Shown here piece after piece: positions 1 to 9,882 of a DNA stretch of 64,000 nucleotides; the stretch's first letter is position 1, and the number at the start of each line of letters is the position of its first letter. The stretch comes from Candidatus Arsenophonus triatominarum. Its GTDB lineage: Bacteria; Pseudomonadota; Gammaproteobacteria; Enterobacterales; Enterobacteriaceae. The position numbers and the translations under genes are program-made. The DNA lies in the NCBI RefSeq assembly GCF_001640365.1, contig NZ_LWMI01000007.1:124001-188000 (forward strand), read 5' to 3'. The notes under the pieces are model-generated. The model ran no database searches, was not told where the DNA came from, and worked only from the letters and a program-made list of their open reading frames with translations.

Positions 1-63
1 AATTGATGAGTAAAATTATCTTTGTGTCTGGTGGATATATTAGAGTTGAGTAATTAAAGTGAG

Positions 64-612
64 ATGAGAATGCAAAAGCCAACCCTTTTTAGAAAAATGG
101 CAGGTGAAGATAAGGAGCATTGCCCTAAATGTCAAGGTGAACTTATTATTCGAAATGGGGGATATGGGTCTTTTGTTGCTTGCTCTAATTATCCTAAATG
201 TGATTATGTTCGGTCATTAAAACAAGCAGCAGACAGCCAAATAATTAAAGAATTACCAGATTATTTTTGTCCCAAATGTGGGCATAATTTGGTGTTGAAG
301 CGAGGACGTTTTGGTATGTTTATTGGTTGCAGTTATTATCCTCAATGTGAACATACAGAGTTAATTGATAAACCCGATGAAACGTTAGTTGGATGTCCAC
401 AGTGTCAAGGTGGTGAATTACTGCAAAGAATATCACGTTTTGGCAAAGTATTTTATGGTTGTAATTGTTATCCTAAGTGTCAATTTGTGGTGAATGCTAA
501 ACCAATTTCTGGTAAATGTTCTTTCTGTCAGTATCCATTATTAATAGAAAAAAAGGTTTTACAAGATATGGAAATATTTTGTGCAAATAAATTATGTAAT
601 AAACAGCAGTAA
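64..612 (+). CDS. yrdD: YrdD, topoisomerase-type zinc-ribbon DNA-binding protein
   Basis: The 182-residue protein contains repeated four-cysteine zinc ribbons of the type found at the C-terminus of DNA topoisomerase I: CPKCQGEL near residue 20, CPKCGHNL near 70, CPQCQGGEL near 112 and CSFCQYPL near 152. Each is followed by a GC-x-Y/NYP type second half. Length and sequence match E. coli YrdD (about 180 aa), including the stretch FGMFIGC and ELIDKPDET. The order yrdD-tsaC-aroE is the E. coli order, and a 24-bp gap to tsaC suggests one transcript. YrdD has no firmly known role; nucleic-acid binding is inferred from the zinc ribbons. A start at the third codon is also possible, since the RBS is weak. 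Confidence 0.9.
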   Translation: MRMQKPTLFRKMAGEDKEHCPKCQGELIIRNGGYGSFVACSNYPKCDYVRSLKQAADSQIIKELPDYFCPKCGHNLVLKRGRFGMFIGCSYYPQCEHTELIDKPDETLVGCPQCQGGELLQRISRFGKVFYGCNCYPKCQFVVNAKPISGKCSFCQYPLLIEKKVLQDMEIFCANKLCNKQQ

Positions 613-636
613 TAAAAATATATGGAATAAATTGGT

Positions 637-1206
637 ATGGTTGATGAAATATCCCCTTCATTTCGGAATATTATTTTAGCGCTAAATGAAGGCAAAATTA
701 TAGCCTATCCGACAGAAGCTGTTTTTGGCCTTGGATGTGATCCTGATAACGATAAAGCAGTCCGTAAGTTATTATTATTAAAACAGCGTTCATGGAAAAA
801 AGGACTAATTTTAATAGCTGGAGACTATAAACAATTAACACCTTATATTGATAATAATAAATTAACTAATTTACAAAAAGAAATGATGCTTTCAATAGGG
901 TCTGAAGCTATAACTTGGGTAGTGCCCGCTGGAAAAGACATACCAAAATGGTTAACAGGAAAATTTGATTCACTTGCAGTTCGTATTACAAATTTTGAAT
1001 TAATTAAAAAGCTTTGTTTTTTATATGGCAAACCATTGATTTCTACTAGTGCTAATTTAAATGGATTATCACCATGCAGAACAAAAGAAGAAGTTATTGC
1101 CCAGTTTAATGGCCAAGTATCCGTTTTAGAGGGTTTTGTTGGAGGACATAAGAATCCATCTGAAATTCGAGATATAATGACAGGTCACTTGTATCGAAAA
1201 GGTTAA
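637..1206 (+). CDS. tsaC: L-threonylcarbamoyladenylate synthase TsaC
   Basis: This is a 189-residue YrdC-fold protein, close to the 190 aa of E. coli TsaC. TsaC makes threonylcarbamoyl-AMP from threonine, bicarbonate and ATP, the first step of t6A37 modification of ANN-decoding tRNAs in the cytoplasm. The family signature YPTEAVFGLGCDPDN lies near residue 25, followed by KQRSWKKGLIL (nucleotide-binding basic residues), and STSANLNG near 137 is the conserved SxSAN motif. The stop codon overlaps the aroE start (TAATG), indicating translational coupling. The family is essential in E. coli, and nothing here looks damaged. Confidence 0.95.
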   Translation: MVDEISPSFRNIILALNEGKIIAYPTEAVFGLGCDPDNDKAVRKLLLLKQRSWKKGLILIAGDYKQLTPYIDNNKLTNLQKEMMLSIGSEAITWVVPAGKDIPKWLTGKFDSLAVRITNFELIKKLCFLYGKPLISTSANLNGLSPCRTKEEVIAQFNGQVSVLEGFVGGHKNPSEIRDIMTGHLYRKG

Positions 1207-2033
1207 TGCAAATGGAAGAATTTACGGTATTTGGAAATCCAGTAGTACATAGTAAATCACCACTTATTCATAAATTATTTGCTGAGCAAACTGGTATTAA
1301 ATATAAATATGGAAAAGTGCTAGTTCCTTTAAATAAATTTGAAGAAAAATTGGATGATTTTTTTTGCCGAGGAGGAAAGGGAGCAAATATTACTTTACCC
1401 TTCAAGGAATTAGCCTACCATAAAGTTCATGAATTAACTGAACAAGCTCAAATATGTGGTTCAATTAATACTATCAAGAGGTTAGATGATCATAGATTAC
1501 TTGGTGATAATACCGATGGAATAGGTTTGGTTTTAGATCTTGAGCGTTTGCGCTTTATTGAAAAGGGAATGCATATATTAGTAATTGGTGCTGGTGGTGC
1601 AGCACGTGGTGTTATAGCTCCTATTTTAAATTATGGCTGTCGAATAACGATTACGAATCGAACATTTAGCAAAGCAGATAAACTAGCAAAACAATTTTCT
1701 GCTATAGGACATATTAATTCATTGATGTTGGAGTCTATTCATTCCGCTGAGTATGATTTAGTGATCAATGCGACATCTTCTGGTGTTGCAGGGGAAGTTC
1801 CTGCTATTTCATCCAATATATTTAAGCAAAATGTTTTTTGTTATGACATGTTCTATCGATTAAATGAAACACCATTTTTAACATTAGCGAAAACCCACGG
1901 AGTATTAAAATATGCTGATGGTATTGGTACGTTAGTCGGTCAGGCGGCTTTTGCTTTTAAACTATGGCACGGTAAATTACCTGATATTTCATCTGTATTA
2001 CAGCGATTAAAAGAAAATGCTAACATAAATTAG
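1206..2033 (+). CDS. aroE: shikimate dehydrogenase AroE
   Basis: The 275-residue protein reduces 3-dehydroshikimate to shikimate with NADPH, the fourth step of the chorismate pathway. Visible hallmarks are the substrate loop SKSPLIHKLFA near residue 17, the catalytic lysine in NITLPFKELAY, the DNTDGIG motif with the catalytic aspartate, and the Rossmann glycine loop GAGGAARGV near 130, followed by the NADP-binding NRTFSKA. The C-terminal DGIGTLVGQAAFAF segment is also conserved. Its ATG overlaps the tsaC stop by one base; an in-frame ATG two codons later is an alternative. Retention of aroE argues that aromatic biosynthesis is at least partly kept. Confidence 0.95.
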   Translation: MQMEEFTVFGNPVVHSKSPLIHKLFAEQTGIKYKYGKVLVPLNKFEEKLDDFFCRGGKGANITLPFKELAYHKVHELTEQAQICGSINTIKRLDDHRLLGDNTDGIGLVLDLERLRFIEKGMHILVIGAGGAARGVIAPILNYGCRITITNRTFSKADKLAKQFSAIGHINSLMLESIHSAEYDLVINATSSGVAGEVPAISSNIFKQNVFCYDMFYRLNETPFLTLAKTHGVLKYADGIGTLVGQAAFAFKLWHGKLPDISSVLQRLKENANIN

Positions 2034-2105
2034 TTGGTATATTTATACGGAAAAAATGATAACGATATCAGGTAACAATTGAGGATAGCATTTTTAATAA
2101 TGCAC

Positions 2106-2636
2106 TTATAAGTAATTATTTTTCCAATTGTCATAATTAGTTGCGGACTGAACTAAGCCTTCTAACTCTTCTGACGATAATCTTCTAATCTGTTTTACAG
2201 GACTGCCAATATATAAATAACCACTTTCTAATTTTTTGCCTTGAGTGACTAAACTATCTGCACCGATAACGACATCAGCTTCAATCTTTGCGCCATCTAA
2301 AATAATTGAACCCATTCCAACTAAAGTTTGGTTACCAATAGTACATCCATGCAACATAACTTTATGTCCAATGGTAACCTCTTCGCCAATAATGAGAGGA
2401 TATCCTTGAGGATTAAGTTTATTTTTATGAGTAACATGAAGTACTGAACCATCTTGAATATTAGTTCTTGCTCCAATAGATATATAATTAACATCATCGC
2501 GTATGACAGTTAGTGGCCAAATACTTACATTGTCAGAGATACGTACATCGCCAATTATCACTGCAGTTGGATCGATAAACACACTATTTCCAATAACAGG
2601 TTTTGAATGCAAGTAAGGTCTTATATTAGAAGTCAT
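2106..2636 (-). CDS. yrdA: YrdA, gamma-carbonic anhydrase-like hexapeptide-repeat protein
   Basis: The 176-residue protein folds as a left-handed beta helix: repeats of the type (I/V)GDVRISDNVSI, IGARTNIQDGSVL and IGNQTLVGMGSII are seen from residue 20 to 145. Histidines in HVTHKN and GHKVMLHGC correspond to the metal ligands of gamma-class carbonic anhydrase-like trimers. E. coli YrdA (184 aa) lies in the same convergent position beside aroE and the rrnD promoter region, which matches here. The enzymatic activity of this subfamily is unproven. The gene appears intact. Confidence 0.9.
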   Translation of the reverse strand: MTSNIRPYLHSKPVIGNSVFIDPTAVIIGDVRISDNVSIWPLTVIRDDVNYISIGARTNIQDGSVLHVTHKNKLNPQGYPLIIGEEVTIGHKVMLHGCTIGNQTLVGMGSIILDGAKIEADVVIGADSLVTQGKKLESGYLYIGSPVKQIRRLSSEELEGLVQSATNYDNWKNNYL

Positions 2637-2838
2637 TACTATTTTATCCTAAGTAAACTATTTGAATTAGTTAACAAACAGTGAATAGATAAATTTGTAT
2701 TTTATATTATTAAATATTTTTTAATCAAATGAAGTGAATTTAGATTTAATAAAATACCATATAGTCTTATCTTTGAACTTTTTTAAATCATAAAGTTGAA
2801 TGGATACTATAAGATAGAGCTAATTTCGTAGAATTTTA

Positions 2839-3030
2839 CACGAGTTTCGCACCAATAAAAAAACGCTCTATTTTTAAGTTTAATTCAGCATAATATATAA
2901 ATAGACAAAATCTTATGAATTAAAAGTAACTTATTGTAATTTAAACAAATTTATACGTTTTAGTAACTTGCAAATTAACCATAGCTTTTAAGCCATTTCT
3001 GGAATTTTATATGCCTGTGCGAAACTCGTG
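2839..3030 (-). repeat. MITE copy 1 (192 bp, CACGAG family)
   Basis: Terminal inverted repeats CACGAGTTTCGCAC bound a 192-bp AT-rich non-coding element, in inverse orientation to most other copies. The flanking 5-mers are identical: TTTTA at 2834-2838 and at 3031-3035. This is a target-site duplication. The element sits between yrdA and the rRNA promoters, about 60 bp upstream of the P1 -35 box, where the UP element and Fis sites would lie. Confidence 0.9.
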
Positions 3031-3094
3031 TTTTAATTCATTATGGCGAAAACATATAAAACATATTTATATAAATAAAAAACGCAAAAAATAG

Positions 3095-3122
3095 TTGAGT
3101 AAATTTTTAGGCGCTCTATAAT
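3095..3122 (+). promoter_or_regulatory. rRNA operon P1-type promoter
   Basis: TTGAGT at 3095-3100 and TATAAT at 3117-3122 are separated by 16 bp. A GC-rich discriminator (GCGCGCTCCC) follows, typical of stringently controlled rRNA P1 promoters. Confidence 0.75.
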
Positions 3123-3215
3123 GCGCGCTCCCACTGAGTCAGTATAGAACGAATCGATTGAATTGAATTTTCTTGACGCAGGGTAAAGAAGGTGAAGAAA
3201 AGTAGAAATAACTGC

Positions 3216-3243
3216 TTGACTTTACAGGTGAAAAGCGTAATAC
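3216..3243 (+). promoter_or_regulatory. rRNA operon P2-type promoter
   Basis: TTGACT at 3216-3221 and TAATAC at 3238-3243 are separated by 16 bp. The pair lies about 120 bp downstream of the P1-like promoter, the usual tandem arrangement. Confidence 0.7.
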
Positions 3244-3269
3244 ATGCCACCTTGCGGCCCAGGTCGCAC

Positions 3270-3283
3270 GCTCTTTAACAATT
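3270..3283 (+). promoter_or_regulatory. rRNA leader BoxA antitermination site
   Basis: GCTCTTTAACAATT matches the enterobacterial rRNA leader BoxA, bound by NusB/NusE. With both promoters it shows that the 5' control region of the operon is intact even though the genes behind it are not. Confidence 0.85.
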
Positions 3284-3496
3284 AATCAGACAATCTGTGT
3301 GGGCACTCGCAAGACATCATCAAAAAATATTTGATTTTAAAGTCTTGAAGAGTGACAAAACAGTTAATTCATATATGAACTAATATGCAGTAACATTATT
3401 TTGGTAGGCAGCGGCGAAGGTGGTAAAACACCGGCAAAGCGAGTTGAACAAAAGCGCGTTACGGTCAGTAAAACATTCTTTGAGCATCAAGTTTTT

Positions 3497-4067
<571 letters not shown>

Positions 4068-4077
4068 TGTGTAGTGG

Positions 4078-5243
<1,166 letters not shown>

Positions 5244-5316
5244 TTCGGCACCTATAAAAATTATGAGGTAAGCATATCACCTCAACTTAGGTGGCCAAAT
5301 TTAGTATGCCACTACA

Positions 5317-5590
5317 TAGGCACCCGTCGATTTTGATTAATTAAAGCGTCTATCCCACCATCGTTAACAAGTTCCTGGTAGCGATAAAACGTATCTCGGG
5401 ATACCCCCATAATCTTACAGGCTTTTGAGACGTTATTAAGCTCTTCAGCGAGGTTAAGTAACCCGACTTTATGTTTGATGATAGGATTATTTGTTTGATA
5501 CATAGAATTACCTTTTATTTAATTATCTAATGATGTTAATTAAAACCGGTAACGCTCTTTTTTAAATCAGAATTGTCAGATTAAGTTAAG
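5317..5590 (-). pseudogene. IS481-family 5' remnant
   Basis: This is the left end and first ~64 codons of the same IS481-type transposase seen at 59173. MYQTNNPIIKHKVGLLNLAEE starts at 5503, followed by an HTH-like segment VSKACKIMGVSRDTFYRY. The frame is cut at INQNRRVP by the right end of the IS3 element. Upstream, TGTCAGATTAAGTTAAGACTAA-type terminal sequence abuts 23S rRNA, so the IS481 copy had inserted in rrl before the rest was lost. Unlike the copy at 59173, this remnant has no frameshift at GVSRD. Confidence 0.85.
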
Positions 5591-5596
5591 ACTAAT

Positions 5597-5725
5597 ATAG
5601 ATGAATCTTCCCTGACAGTAATGTCCTATAAGGGGTGTTCGAGACGAGGACGTAGATAGGCTGGGTGTGTAAGCGTAGCGATACGTTGAGCTAACCAGTA
5701 CTAATGACCCGAGAGGCTTAACCTA
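5597..5725 (+). rRNA. rrl: 23S rRNA, 3' terminal fragment (about 130 nt)
   Basis: GATGAATCTTCCCTGAC through GGCTGGGTGTGTAAGC, GATACGTTGAGCTAACC and GAGGCTTAACCT matches the last ~130 nt of enterobacterial 23S rRNA. The other ~2.8 kb of the gene are absent. The left boundary, at the IS481 remnant, is approximate. Confidence 0.88.
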
Positions 5726-5891
5726 ACAACACCGAAGGTGTTTTTGAGAGAGAGAATTTTAGCTTGTTCAGAGATTGAATCTGGTCGAATTTTGCTGATG
5801 GCAGAGACTTGGTCGCGTACTGAGGTAGGTGAGCAGGGTGAAAGCGAAGCCAGAAGGCAGCGAAATAAGACGGGATAAATAAAAAAGAATT

Positions 5892-6011
5892 TGTCTGGCA
5901 GCAATAGCGCGGTGGTCCCACTTGACCCCATGCCGAACTCATAAGTGAAATGCCGTAGCGCCGATGGTAGTGTGGGGTCTCCCCATGTGAGAGTAGGGAG
6001 CTGCCAGACCT
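5892..6011 (+). rRNA. rrf: 5S rRNA, intact
   Basis: This 120-nt match to enterobacterial 5S begins TGTCTGGCAGCAATAGCGCG, contains GGTGGTCCCACTTGACCCC and ATGCCGAACTCA, and ends CTGCCAGACC, which pairs with the 5' end. It is the only complete rRNA gene left in this operon. A terminator hairpin follows directly. Confidence 0.95.
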
Positions 6012-6025
6012 TACATTGTGTTAAG

Positions 6026-6048
6026 AAAGCCACCATGGGTGGCTTTTT
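6026..6048 (+). terminator. rRNA operon terminator
   Basis: A 9-bp stem (AAAGCCACC / GGTGGCTTT) with a 3-nt loop and a T-tract lies 15 nt after 5S. Confidence 0.85.
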
Positions 6049-6129
6049 GACGTTTTAATTATTGATAACACATTGATTTTTAAAACAAAAAAAGCTCATT
6101 ATTTTGTGGTCGGAAATTGAGTTAACCTA

Positions 6130-7485
6130 TTAAAGAATGCGGCGTATTAGCCTATCAACGCGGATCCTGCGTAAACGGCGAATAAGTTTTTTAATTTTTA
6201 CTGGATAGCGCTGGATATTTTCAAGCTCTTGATAGTGACTCACAATATGAGTATTAGTTGTTATACATTTTAATTCTTTGTTTTTTTGCTGCAACAGAAC
6301 TTTTTGGGGATCGTGAATTAATATTGCATTCTCCAAATCCAGTCCCCATGCACGAGGATTGAGATTATTACCGGTTATTAATTGCCAGTTATTATCTATC
6401 CAAATTCCTTTTAAATGATAGCTATTTTCTCCGTCTTTCCATAATCTAATAGTTAATTGCTGGTTATCTACAAAGCGTTGTAACCGACAGATAAAACGGC
6501 GTAGGTTAATTTCATATAAATAAGGTAATGCACTGATAATTTTAAAAGGTTCTTCTGGTGGAATATAAAAGTCATTAGCCGTTTTATCGCCAATGATAAT
6601 TTCAATTTGTTTGCCGTCACGCAATAATTTACTAATTATACGCGTTAAAATAGTGGGTAAATTAAAATAGGGTGTACAGATAGTCATTTTCTTTTCTGTA
6701 CTGTTCATTAAATGCGTAATAGTTTTATTTAATTCGTTTTTTTTGCCTAAACCGATTAATGGAGTTACTGCTAACTCTTCATTTGTGGCATTATTTTGCA
6801 ATTGATAGTGACAACTTTTTAAGCTATGGCGAAATTGTTTAATTAAACTTTTAATTTGAGTATTGCGGGGGCGATGTGCTTGATCTAGACGCTGGATGGC
6901 GGGTGAAGATAGCAAGCTTTGGTCGATAAAGCTTTTCATAGTCGCAGCTAATTGGGCATTATCTAATATATGATAACGATCGTAACGATAACGTTGGTGT
7001 TGCTGGAGATAGACATCATTAATGCTGGCGCCGCTATAAATAACCGTATCATCGAAGATAAAACCTTTTAGATGTAAAACACCTAATGCCTCACGTGTAT
7101 TGACGGGGATACCAAAAATAGCGATACCTGATCCTGGGTGTGCCATTGCCATTTGATAATACCAATCGGCATTAGTTGCGCTGGCATCTGCACCAATGCG
7201 ACCACGTTGAGCACGATGCCAGTCAACCATTATTTTGATATCTAATTCTGGTCGTGCCATTTTTGCTTGATAAAGCGCATTTAGTATGTCTCGTCCTGCA
7301 TCATCATGTTCGAAGTAAAGTGCAGTAATATAAATATACCGTTGAGCGTTGGCAATTTTGTCCAACAGAGCTTTTCGAAAACTTTCTGTTTGGTATAGGG
7401 TGACAACTCCAGCAGCAGATTGAGGTAATTTTGCTAATTGCTCAAGATATTGTTGATGCTTTGCTTTTTTTAATTTGGACAACAT
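6130..7485 (-). CDS. pssA: CDP-diacylglycerol--serine O-phosphatidyltransferase PssA
   Basis: The 451-residue protein, the same length as E. coli PssA, makes phosphatidylserine from CDP-diacylglycerol and serine, the committed step to phosphatidylethanolamine. It is a phospholipase-D superfamily enzyme with two HKD motifs: HLKGFIFDD (near residue 138) and HLKGIWIDN (near 357), the latter followed by TGNNLNPRAW. The basic C-terminus KLIRRLRRIRVDRLIRR fits reversible membrane association. A GTG one codon upstream (7488) could also be read, but the ATG at 7485 gives the E. coli N-terminus (MLSK). In E. coli pssA lies beside rrnG and patZ, as here. Confidence 0.95.
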   Translation of the reverse strand: MLSKLKKAKHQQYLEQLAKLPQSAAGVVTLYQTESFRKALLDKIANAQRYIYITALYFEHDDAGRDILNALYQAKMARPELDIKIMVDWHRAQRGRIGADASATNADWYYQMAMAHPGSGIAIFGIPVNTREALGVLHLKGFIFDDTVIYSGASINDVYLQQHQRYRYDRYHILDNAQLAATMKSFIDQSLLSSPAIQRLDQAHRPRNTQIKSLIKQFRHSLKSCHYQLQNNATNEELAVTPLIGLGKKNELNKTITHLMNSTEKKMTICTPYFNLPTILTRIISKLLRDGKQIEIIIGDKTANDFYIPPEEPFKIISALPYLYEINLRRFICRLQRFVDNQQLTIRLWKDGENSYHLKGIWIDNNWQLITGNNLNPRAWGLDLENAILIHDPQKVLLQQKNKELKCITTNTHIVSHYQELENIQRYPVKIKKLIRRLRRIRVDRLIRRIL

Positions 7486-7678
7486 CACAGTGTAAATTTT
7501 CTCTTTTTTATTAAAGGAGTAGATTACATATTCTGGTTTAGGTTTATTGAAAATTGGTGATTTATGATACCATTAGTTTGATTTTTTGTATCTATTAATC
7601 CTAGCTATGTTGACCGATTGTTCAGCCACTATTTATTGCATTATTTGTTCTATTTATTTGGTTACAAGATTATTTTCT

Positions 7679-8048
7679 TCATAGTGCTAGATCAAGATTG
7701 ACAATACTATTTTCAAATTGAATATCGAGACTAAAACCTAATTTTTGTGCTAGCTGTAGCATTTTTTTATTTTCAGGCATTGTGATTGCAGTAAGTCGTC
7801 GAGTGCCTCGACTACGGCTATATCTAATAATTTTGTCCACTAACTGATATCCAAGTGTATTACCTTTCATATCAGAACGTACTAAAACAGCAAATTCTGC
7901 TTGCTGATTGTCAGGATCTTCTACCACACGAACCACTCCAATAATCTCGGAATTTTTTTTAATAGCGATAAAGGCCATTTCTCGGTCATAATCGATTTGT
8001 GTCATATTCGCTAAGTCATCATGGGTAAATTCGCTAATTTCACTAAAG
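7679..8048 (-). pseudogene. patZ: patZ (yfiQ) C-terminal remnant, GNAT acetyltransferase domain
   Basis: Only the last ~120 residues survive. FSEISEFTHDDLANMTQIDYD, EFAVLVRSDMKGNTLGYQLV and the terminal GFSLDIQFE match the GNAT domain at the C-terminus of the ~886-residue protein lysine acetyltransferase PatZ, which sits next to pssA in E. coli. The ADP-forming acyl-CoA synthetase-like front is gone, cut by MITE copy 2 at 8049. The open frame now starts inside the MITE (ATGCCTGTGCGAAACTCGTG read outward), so a short GNAT-only protein could still be made; whether it functions is unknown. Confidence 0.88.
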
Positions 8049-8239
8049 CACGAGTTTCGCACAGGCATATAAAATTCCAGAAATGGCTTAAAAGCAATGG
8101 TTAATTTGCAAGTTACTAAAACGTATAAATTTGTTTAAATTACAATAAGTTGCTTTTAATTTATAAGATTTTGTCTATTTATATATTATGCTGAATTAAA
8201 CTTAAAAATAGAGCGTTTTTTATTGGTGCGAAACTCGTG
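8049..8239 (+). repeat. MITE copy 2 (191 bp)
   Basis: The element has full 14-bp terminal repeats. The left flank is patZ (TAAAG) and the right flank is IS982 sequence (AAAAG), so there is no exact target duplication. This is probably a recombinant of two MITE copies that deleted the DNA between them. Confidence 0.9.
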
Positions 8240-8598
8240 AAAAGATCTTTCTGGTTGTTTGTATGCGGATAAAGGGTATTTATCGGCTTCACTGAAACAG
8301 CAACTGAAAACAATGGGAATTAACCTTATAACGAATATCAAGAAGAAAATGAAGCCTGTTGAACAGACTTGTTTCGACAAAGCCATCTTGCGTCATCGTT
8401 CTGTCATTGAAACGGTATTTGATGAGTTAAAAAATCTTTGTCAGATAGCGCATACGCGGCACCGCTCTCCTGCTAACTTTGTAGTGGATTTATTAGCAGG
8501 GCTGGTTGCATATTGTTTAATTCCATCTAAACCAAAGATACCGGTGGCAGGAACATATCTTCAAGCATAATTGATAATGCTTATCCCGAACTCAGGTT
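8240..8598 (+). pseudogene. IS982-family transposase 3' fragment with right terminal repeat
   Basis: The frame at 8259-8570 (starting YADKGYLSASLKQQLKTMG) matches residues ~185-288 of the IS982 transposase encoded at 37530-38402. The fragment keeps the IS982 right end (CTTATCCCGAACTCAGGT), then passes directly into yfiF coding sequence. The N-terminal two thirds are lost at the MITE. Confidence 0.9.
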
Positions 8599-8670
8599 AC
8601 ACTATTGGGGCAGGAAAGTAATGGGTTAACTGAAAATGCTTGGCAGGAAGACAGTAAAATAGTTGCTGAA

Positions 8671-9693
8671 TAGAGACTTGCATTTTTTGTCACGCTATAG
8701 ACAATAAAAAGAGGTTTAACTTAGAAAATAACGGTTTGAAATGATCAACAAAGAGCGGTTGTTACGAGATAATCGTTTATGTAAAGCAATCATTGGATTA
8801 TCAGTCGAAGAATTGAAAAATTTAGCCGCTGAATTTTCAGCTTGTTATTTGATTTATCGGAAAAAGAATCGAAAAGATCACGAGCGGCAGATGGGTGCAG
8901 GGCAGAAAGGATTTATCCCAACCCCATTAGATAAACTGCTTTTTATTTTATTGTATTTAAAATGTTATCCGACCTATGATTTGCAAGGACTTCTTTTTGG
9001 TTTAGATAGAACACGGGTATGTCGCTGGGTAAAAATATTATTGCCGGTTTTAGAGATGACCTTGGGGCGAGAATGTGTTTTGCCCGCTCGTCAAATTCGC
9101 TCTGCTGAGGAATTTTTTCGCGCCTTTCCTGGAGTTAAAGACGTCTTTATTGATGGGACAGAGCGACCTGTCCAAAAGCCTAAGAATCTGCGTCGGCGAA
9201 AAAAAATGTATTCGGGAAAGAAAAAACAGACCACTCGAAAAGGGCTTATTATGACTGACGAAACGAGGAAAATTGGATTTATCCCCATGATCAAAAATGG
9301 GCGCCGTCACGATAAACGCTTACTCGATAAAGTCGATATAATTCGCCATATTCCCCCTGAGGTAACCATCTGGGCCGATACCGGTTTTCAAGGTATAGAT
9401 AAACAGCATCCTAATACACAAATCCCAAAAAAAGGAACTCGAAAAAGACCTTTATCGCCTGAACAAAAACAAGAAAATAAAATAATCTCGGGCATCCGTA
9501 TTACGGTTGAACACGCCATCGCGGGTATCAAGCACCTCGGTTGTATGACCCAAATTTTACGGAATCGTAGACCCTTTATTGATGATACCTTTTTACTCCT
9601 TAGTGCCGGTCTTTGGAATTTCCATCTCAGAACAGCCTAAAATTTACTTCAATCACCGAAATACCCTTATTTCACTATTAAGCAACACGCTTA
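8671..9693 (+). mobile_element. IS5-family-like insertion sequence, copy 1
   Basis: This ~1.02-kb element carries one transposase and interrupts yfiF. The right end is defined by comparison with copy 2 (shared up to TTAAGCAA-x-ACGCTTA). The left end, near TAGAGACTTGC, is inferred from where yfiF homology stops. Imperfect terminal similarity exists (TAGAGACTTGC against TAAGCGTGTTGC). Boundaries are accurate to within a few bases. Confidence 0.75.
8741..9640 (+). CDS. IS5-family-like transposase (DDE_Tnp_4 type), intact
   Basis: The 299-residue protein has an N-terminal helix-turn-helix region (LDKLLFILLYLKCYPTYDLQ, near residue 67) and a DDE nuclease. The expected aspartates are in FIDGTERPVQKPKN (near 146) and TIWADTGFQG (near 211), and the glutamate is in GIRITVEHAIAGIK (near 265). 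It is almost identical to the frame at 19240-20070 but lacks the one-base frameshift of that copy, so this copy could be active. Confidence 0.88.
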   Translation: MINKERLLRDNRLCKAIIGLSVEELKNLAAEFSACYLIYRKKNRKDHERQMGAGQKGFIPTPLDKLLFILLYLKCYPTYDLQGLLFGLDRTRVCRWVKILLPVLEMTLGRECVLPARQIRSAEEFFRAFPGVKDVFIDGTERPVQKPKNLRRRKKMYSGKKKQTTRKGLIMTDETRKIGFIPMIKNGRRHDKRLLDKVDIIRHIPPEVTIWADTGFQGIDKQHPNTQIPKKGTRKRPLSPEQKQENKIISGIRITVEHAIAGIKHLGCMTQILRNRRPFIDDTFLLLSAGLWNFHLRTA

Positions 9694-9805
9694 GTATAAA
9701 CCTCTGTATTGGTGGCACAGGTCAGGTGGAAAGTTTAAACGTTTCGGTCGCTGCAGGTATTATATTGGCTAAACGGTGGCAAAAAAATAAAATTTAGTCA
9801 TATTT

Positions 9806-9836
9806 ATTGAGATAGTTAGTATAAAACTATCTCAAT
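9806..9836. terminator. 12-bp perfect hairpin between yfiF remnant and emrB
   Basis: ATTGAGATAGTT at 9806-9817 pairs perfectly with AACTATCTCAAT at 9825-9836 across a 7-nt loop. It lies between the convergent ends of the yfiF remnant and emrB and could act on either strand. There is no strong T-tract, so terminator function is tentative. Confidence 0.5.
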
Positions 9837-9882
9837 AACTATCATTTCTGTTATCTAGCCTATTTTTTATCAGTCTCCGCTA

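Larger units (their letters stand above)
8599..9797 (+). pseudogene. yfiF: yfiF (SpoU-type RNA methyltransferase) 3' end, split by IS5-like element
   Basis: Two short pieces of one gene flank the IS5-like element. The piece at 8602-8670 encodes TLLGQESNGLTENAWQED, matching the VLGQE motif of SPOUT/TrmH methyltransferases. The piece at 9694-9797 encodes GGTGQVESLNVSVAAGIILA..WQKNK, matching the C-terminal knot motif (GTGNVAGLNVSVATG) and C-terminus of E. coli YfiF. Everything upstream was lost at the IS982 fragment. E. coli has yfiF-trxC-yfiP-patZ-pssA, so the genes between yfiF and patZ (trxC, yfiP) were probably deleted here. Confidence 0.78.

Noticed and set aside
5701-6036. Reverse-strand 111-aa and 74-aa frames across the 23S end and 5S
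   Set aside because: They are antisense to rRNA and have no independent support.
8186-8386. Reverse-strand 66-aa frame spanning MITE and IS982 fragment
   Set aside because: It is antisense across two mobile pieces with no conserved protein features.
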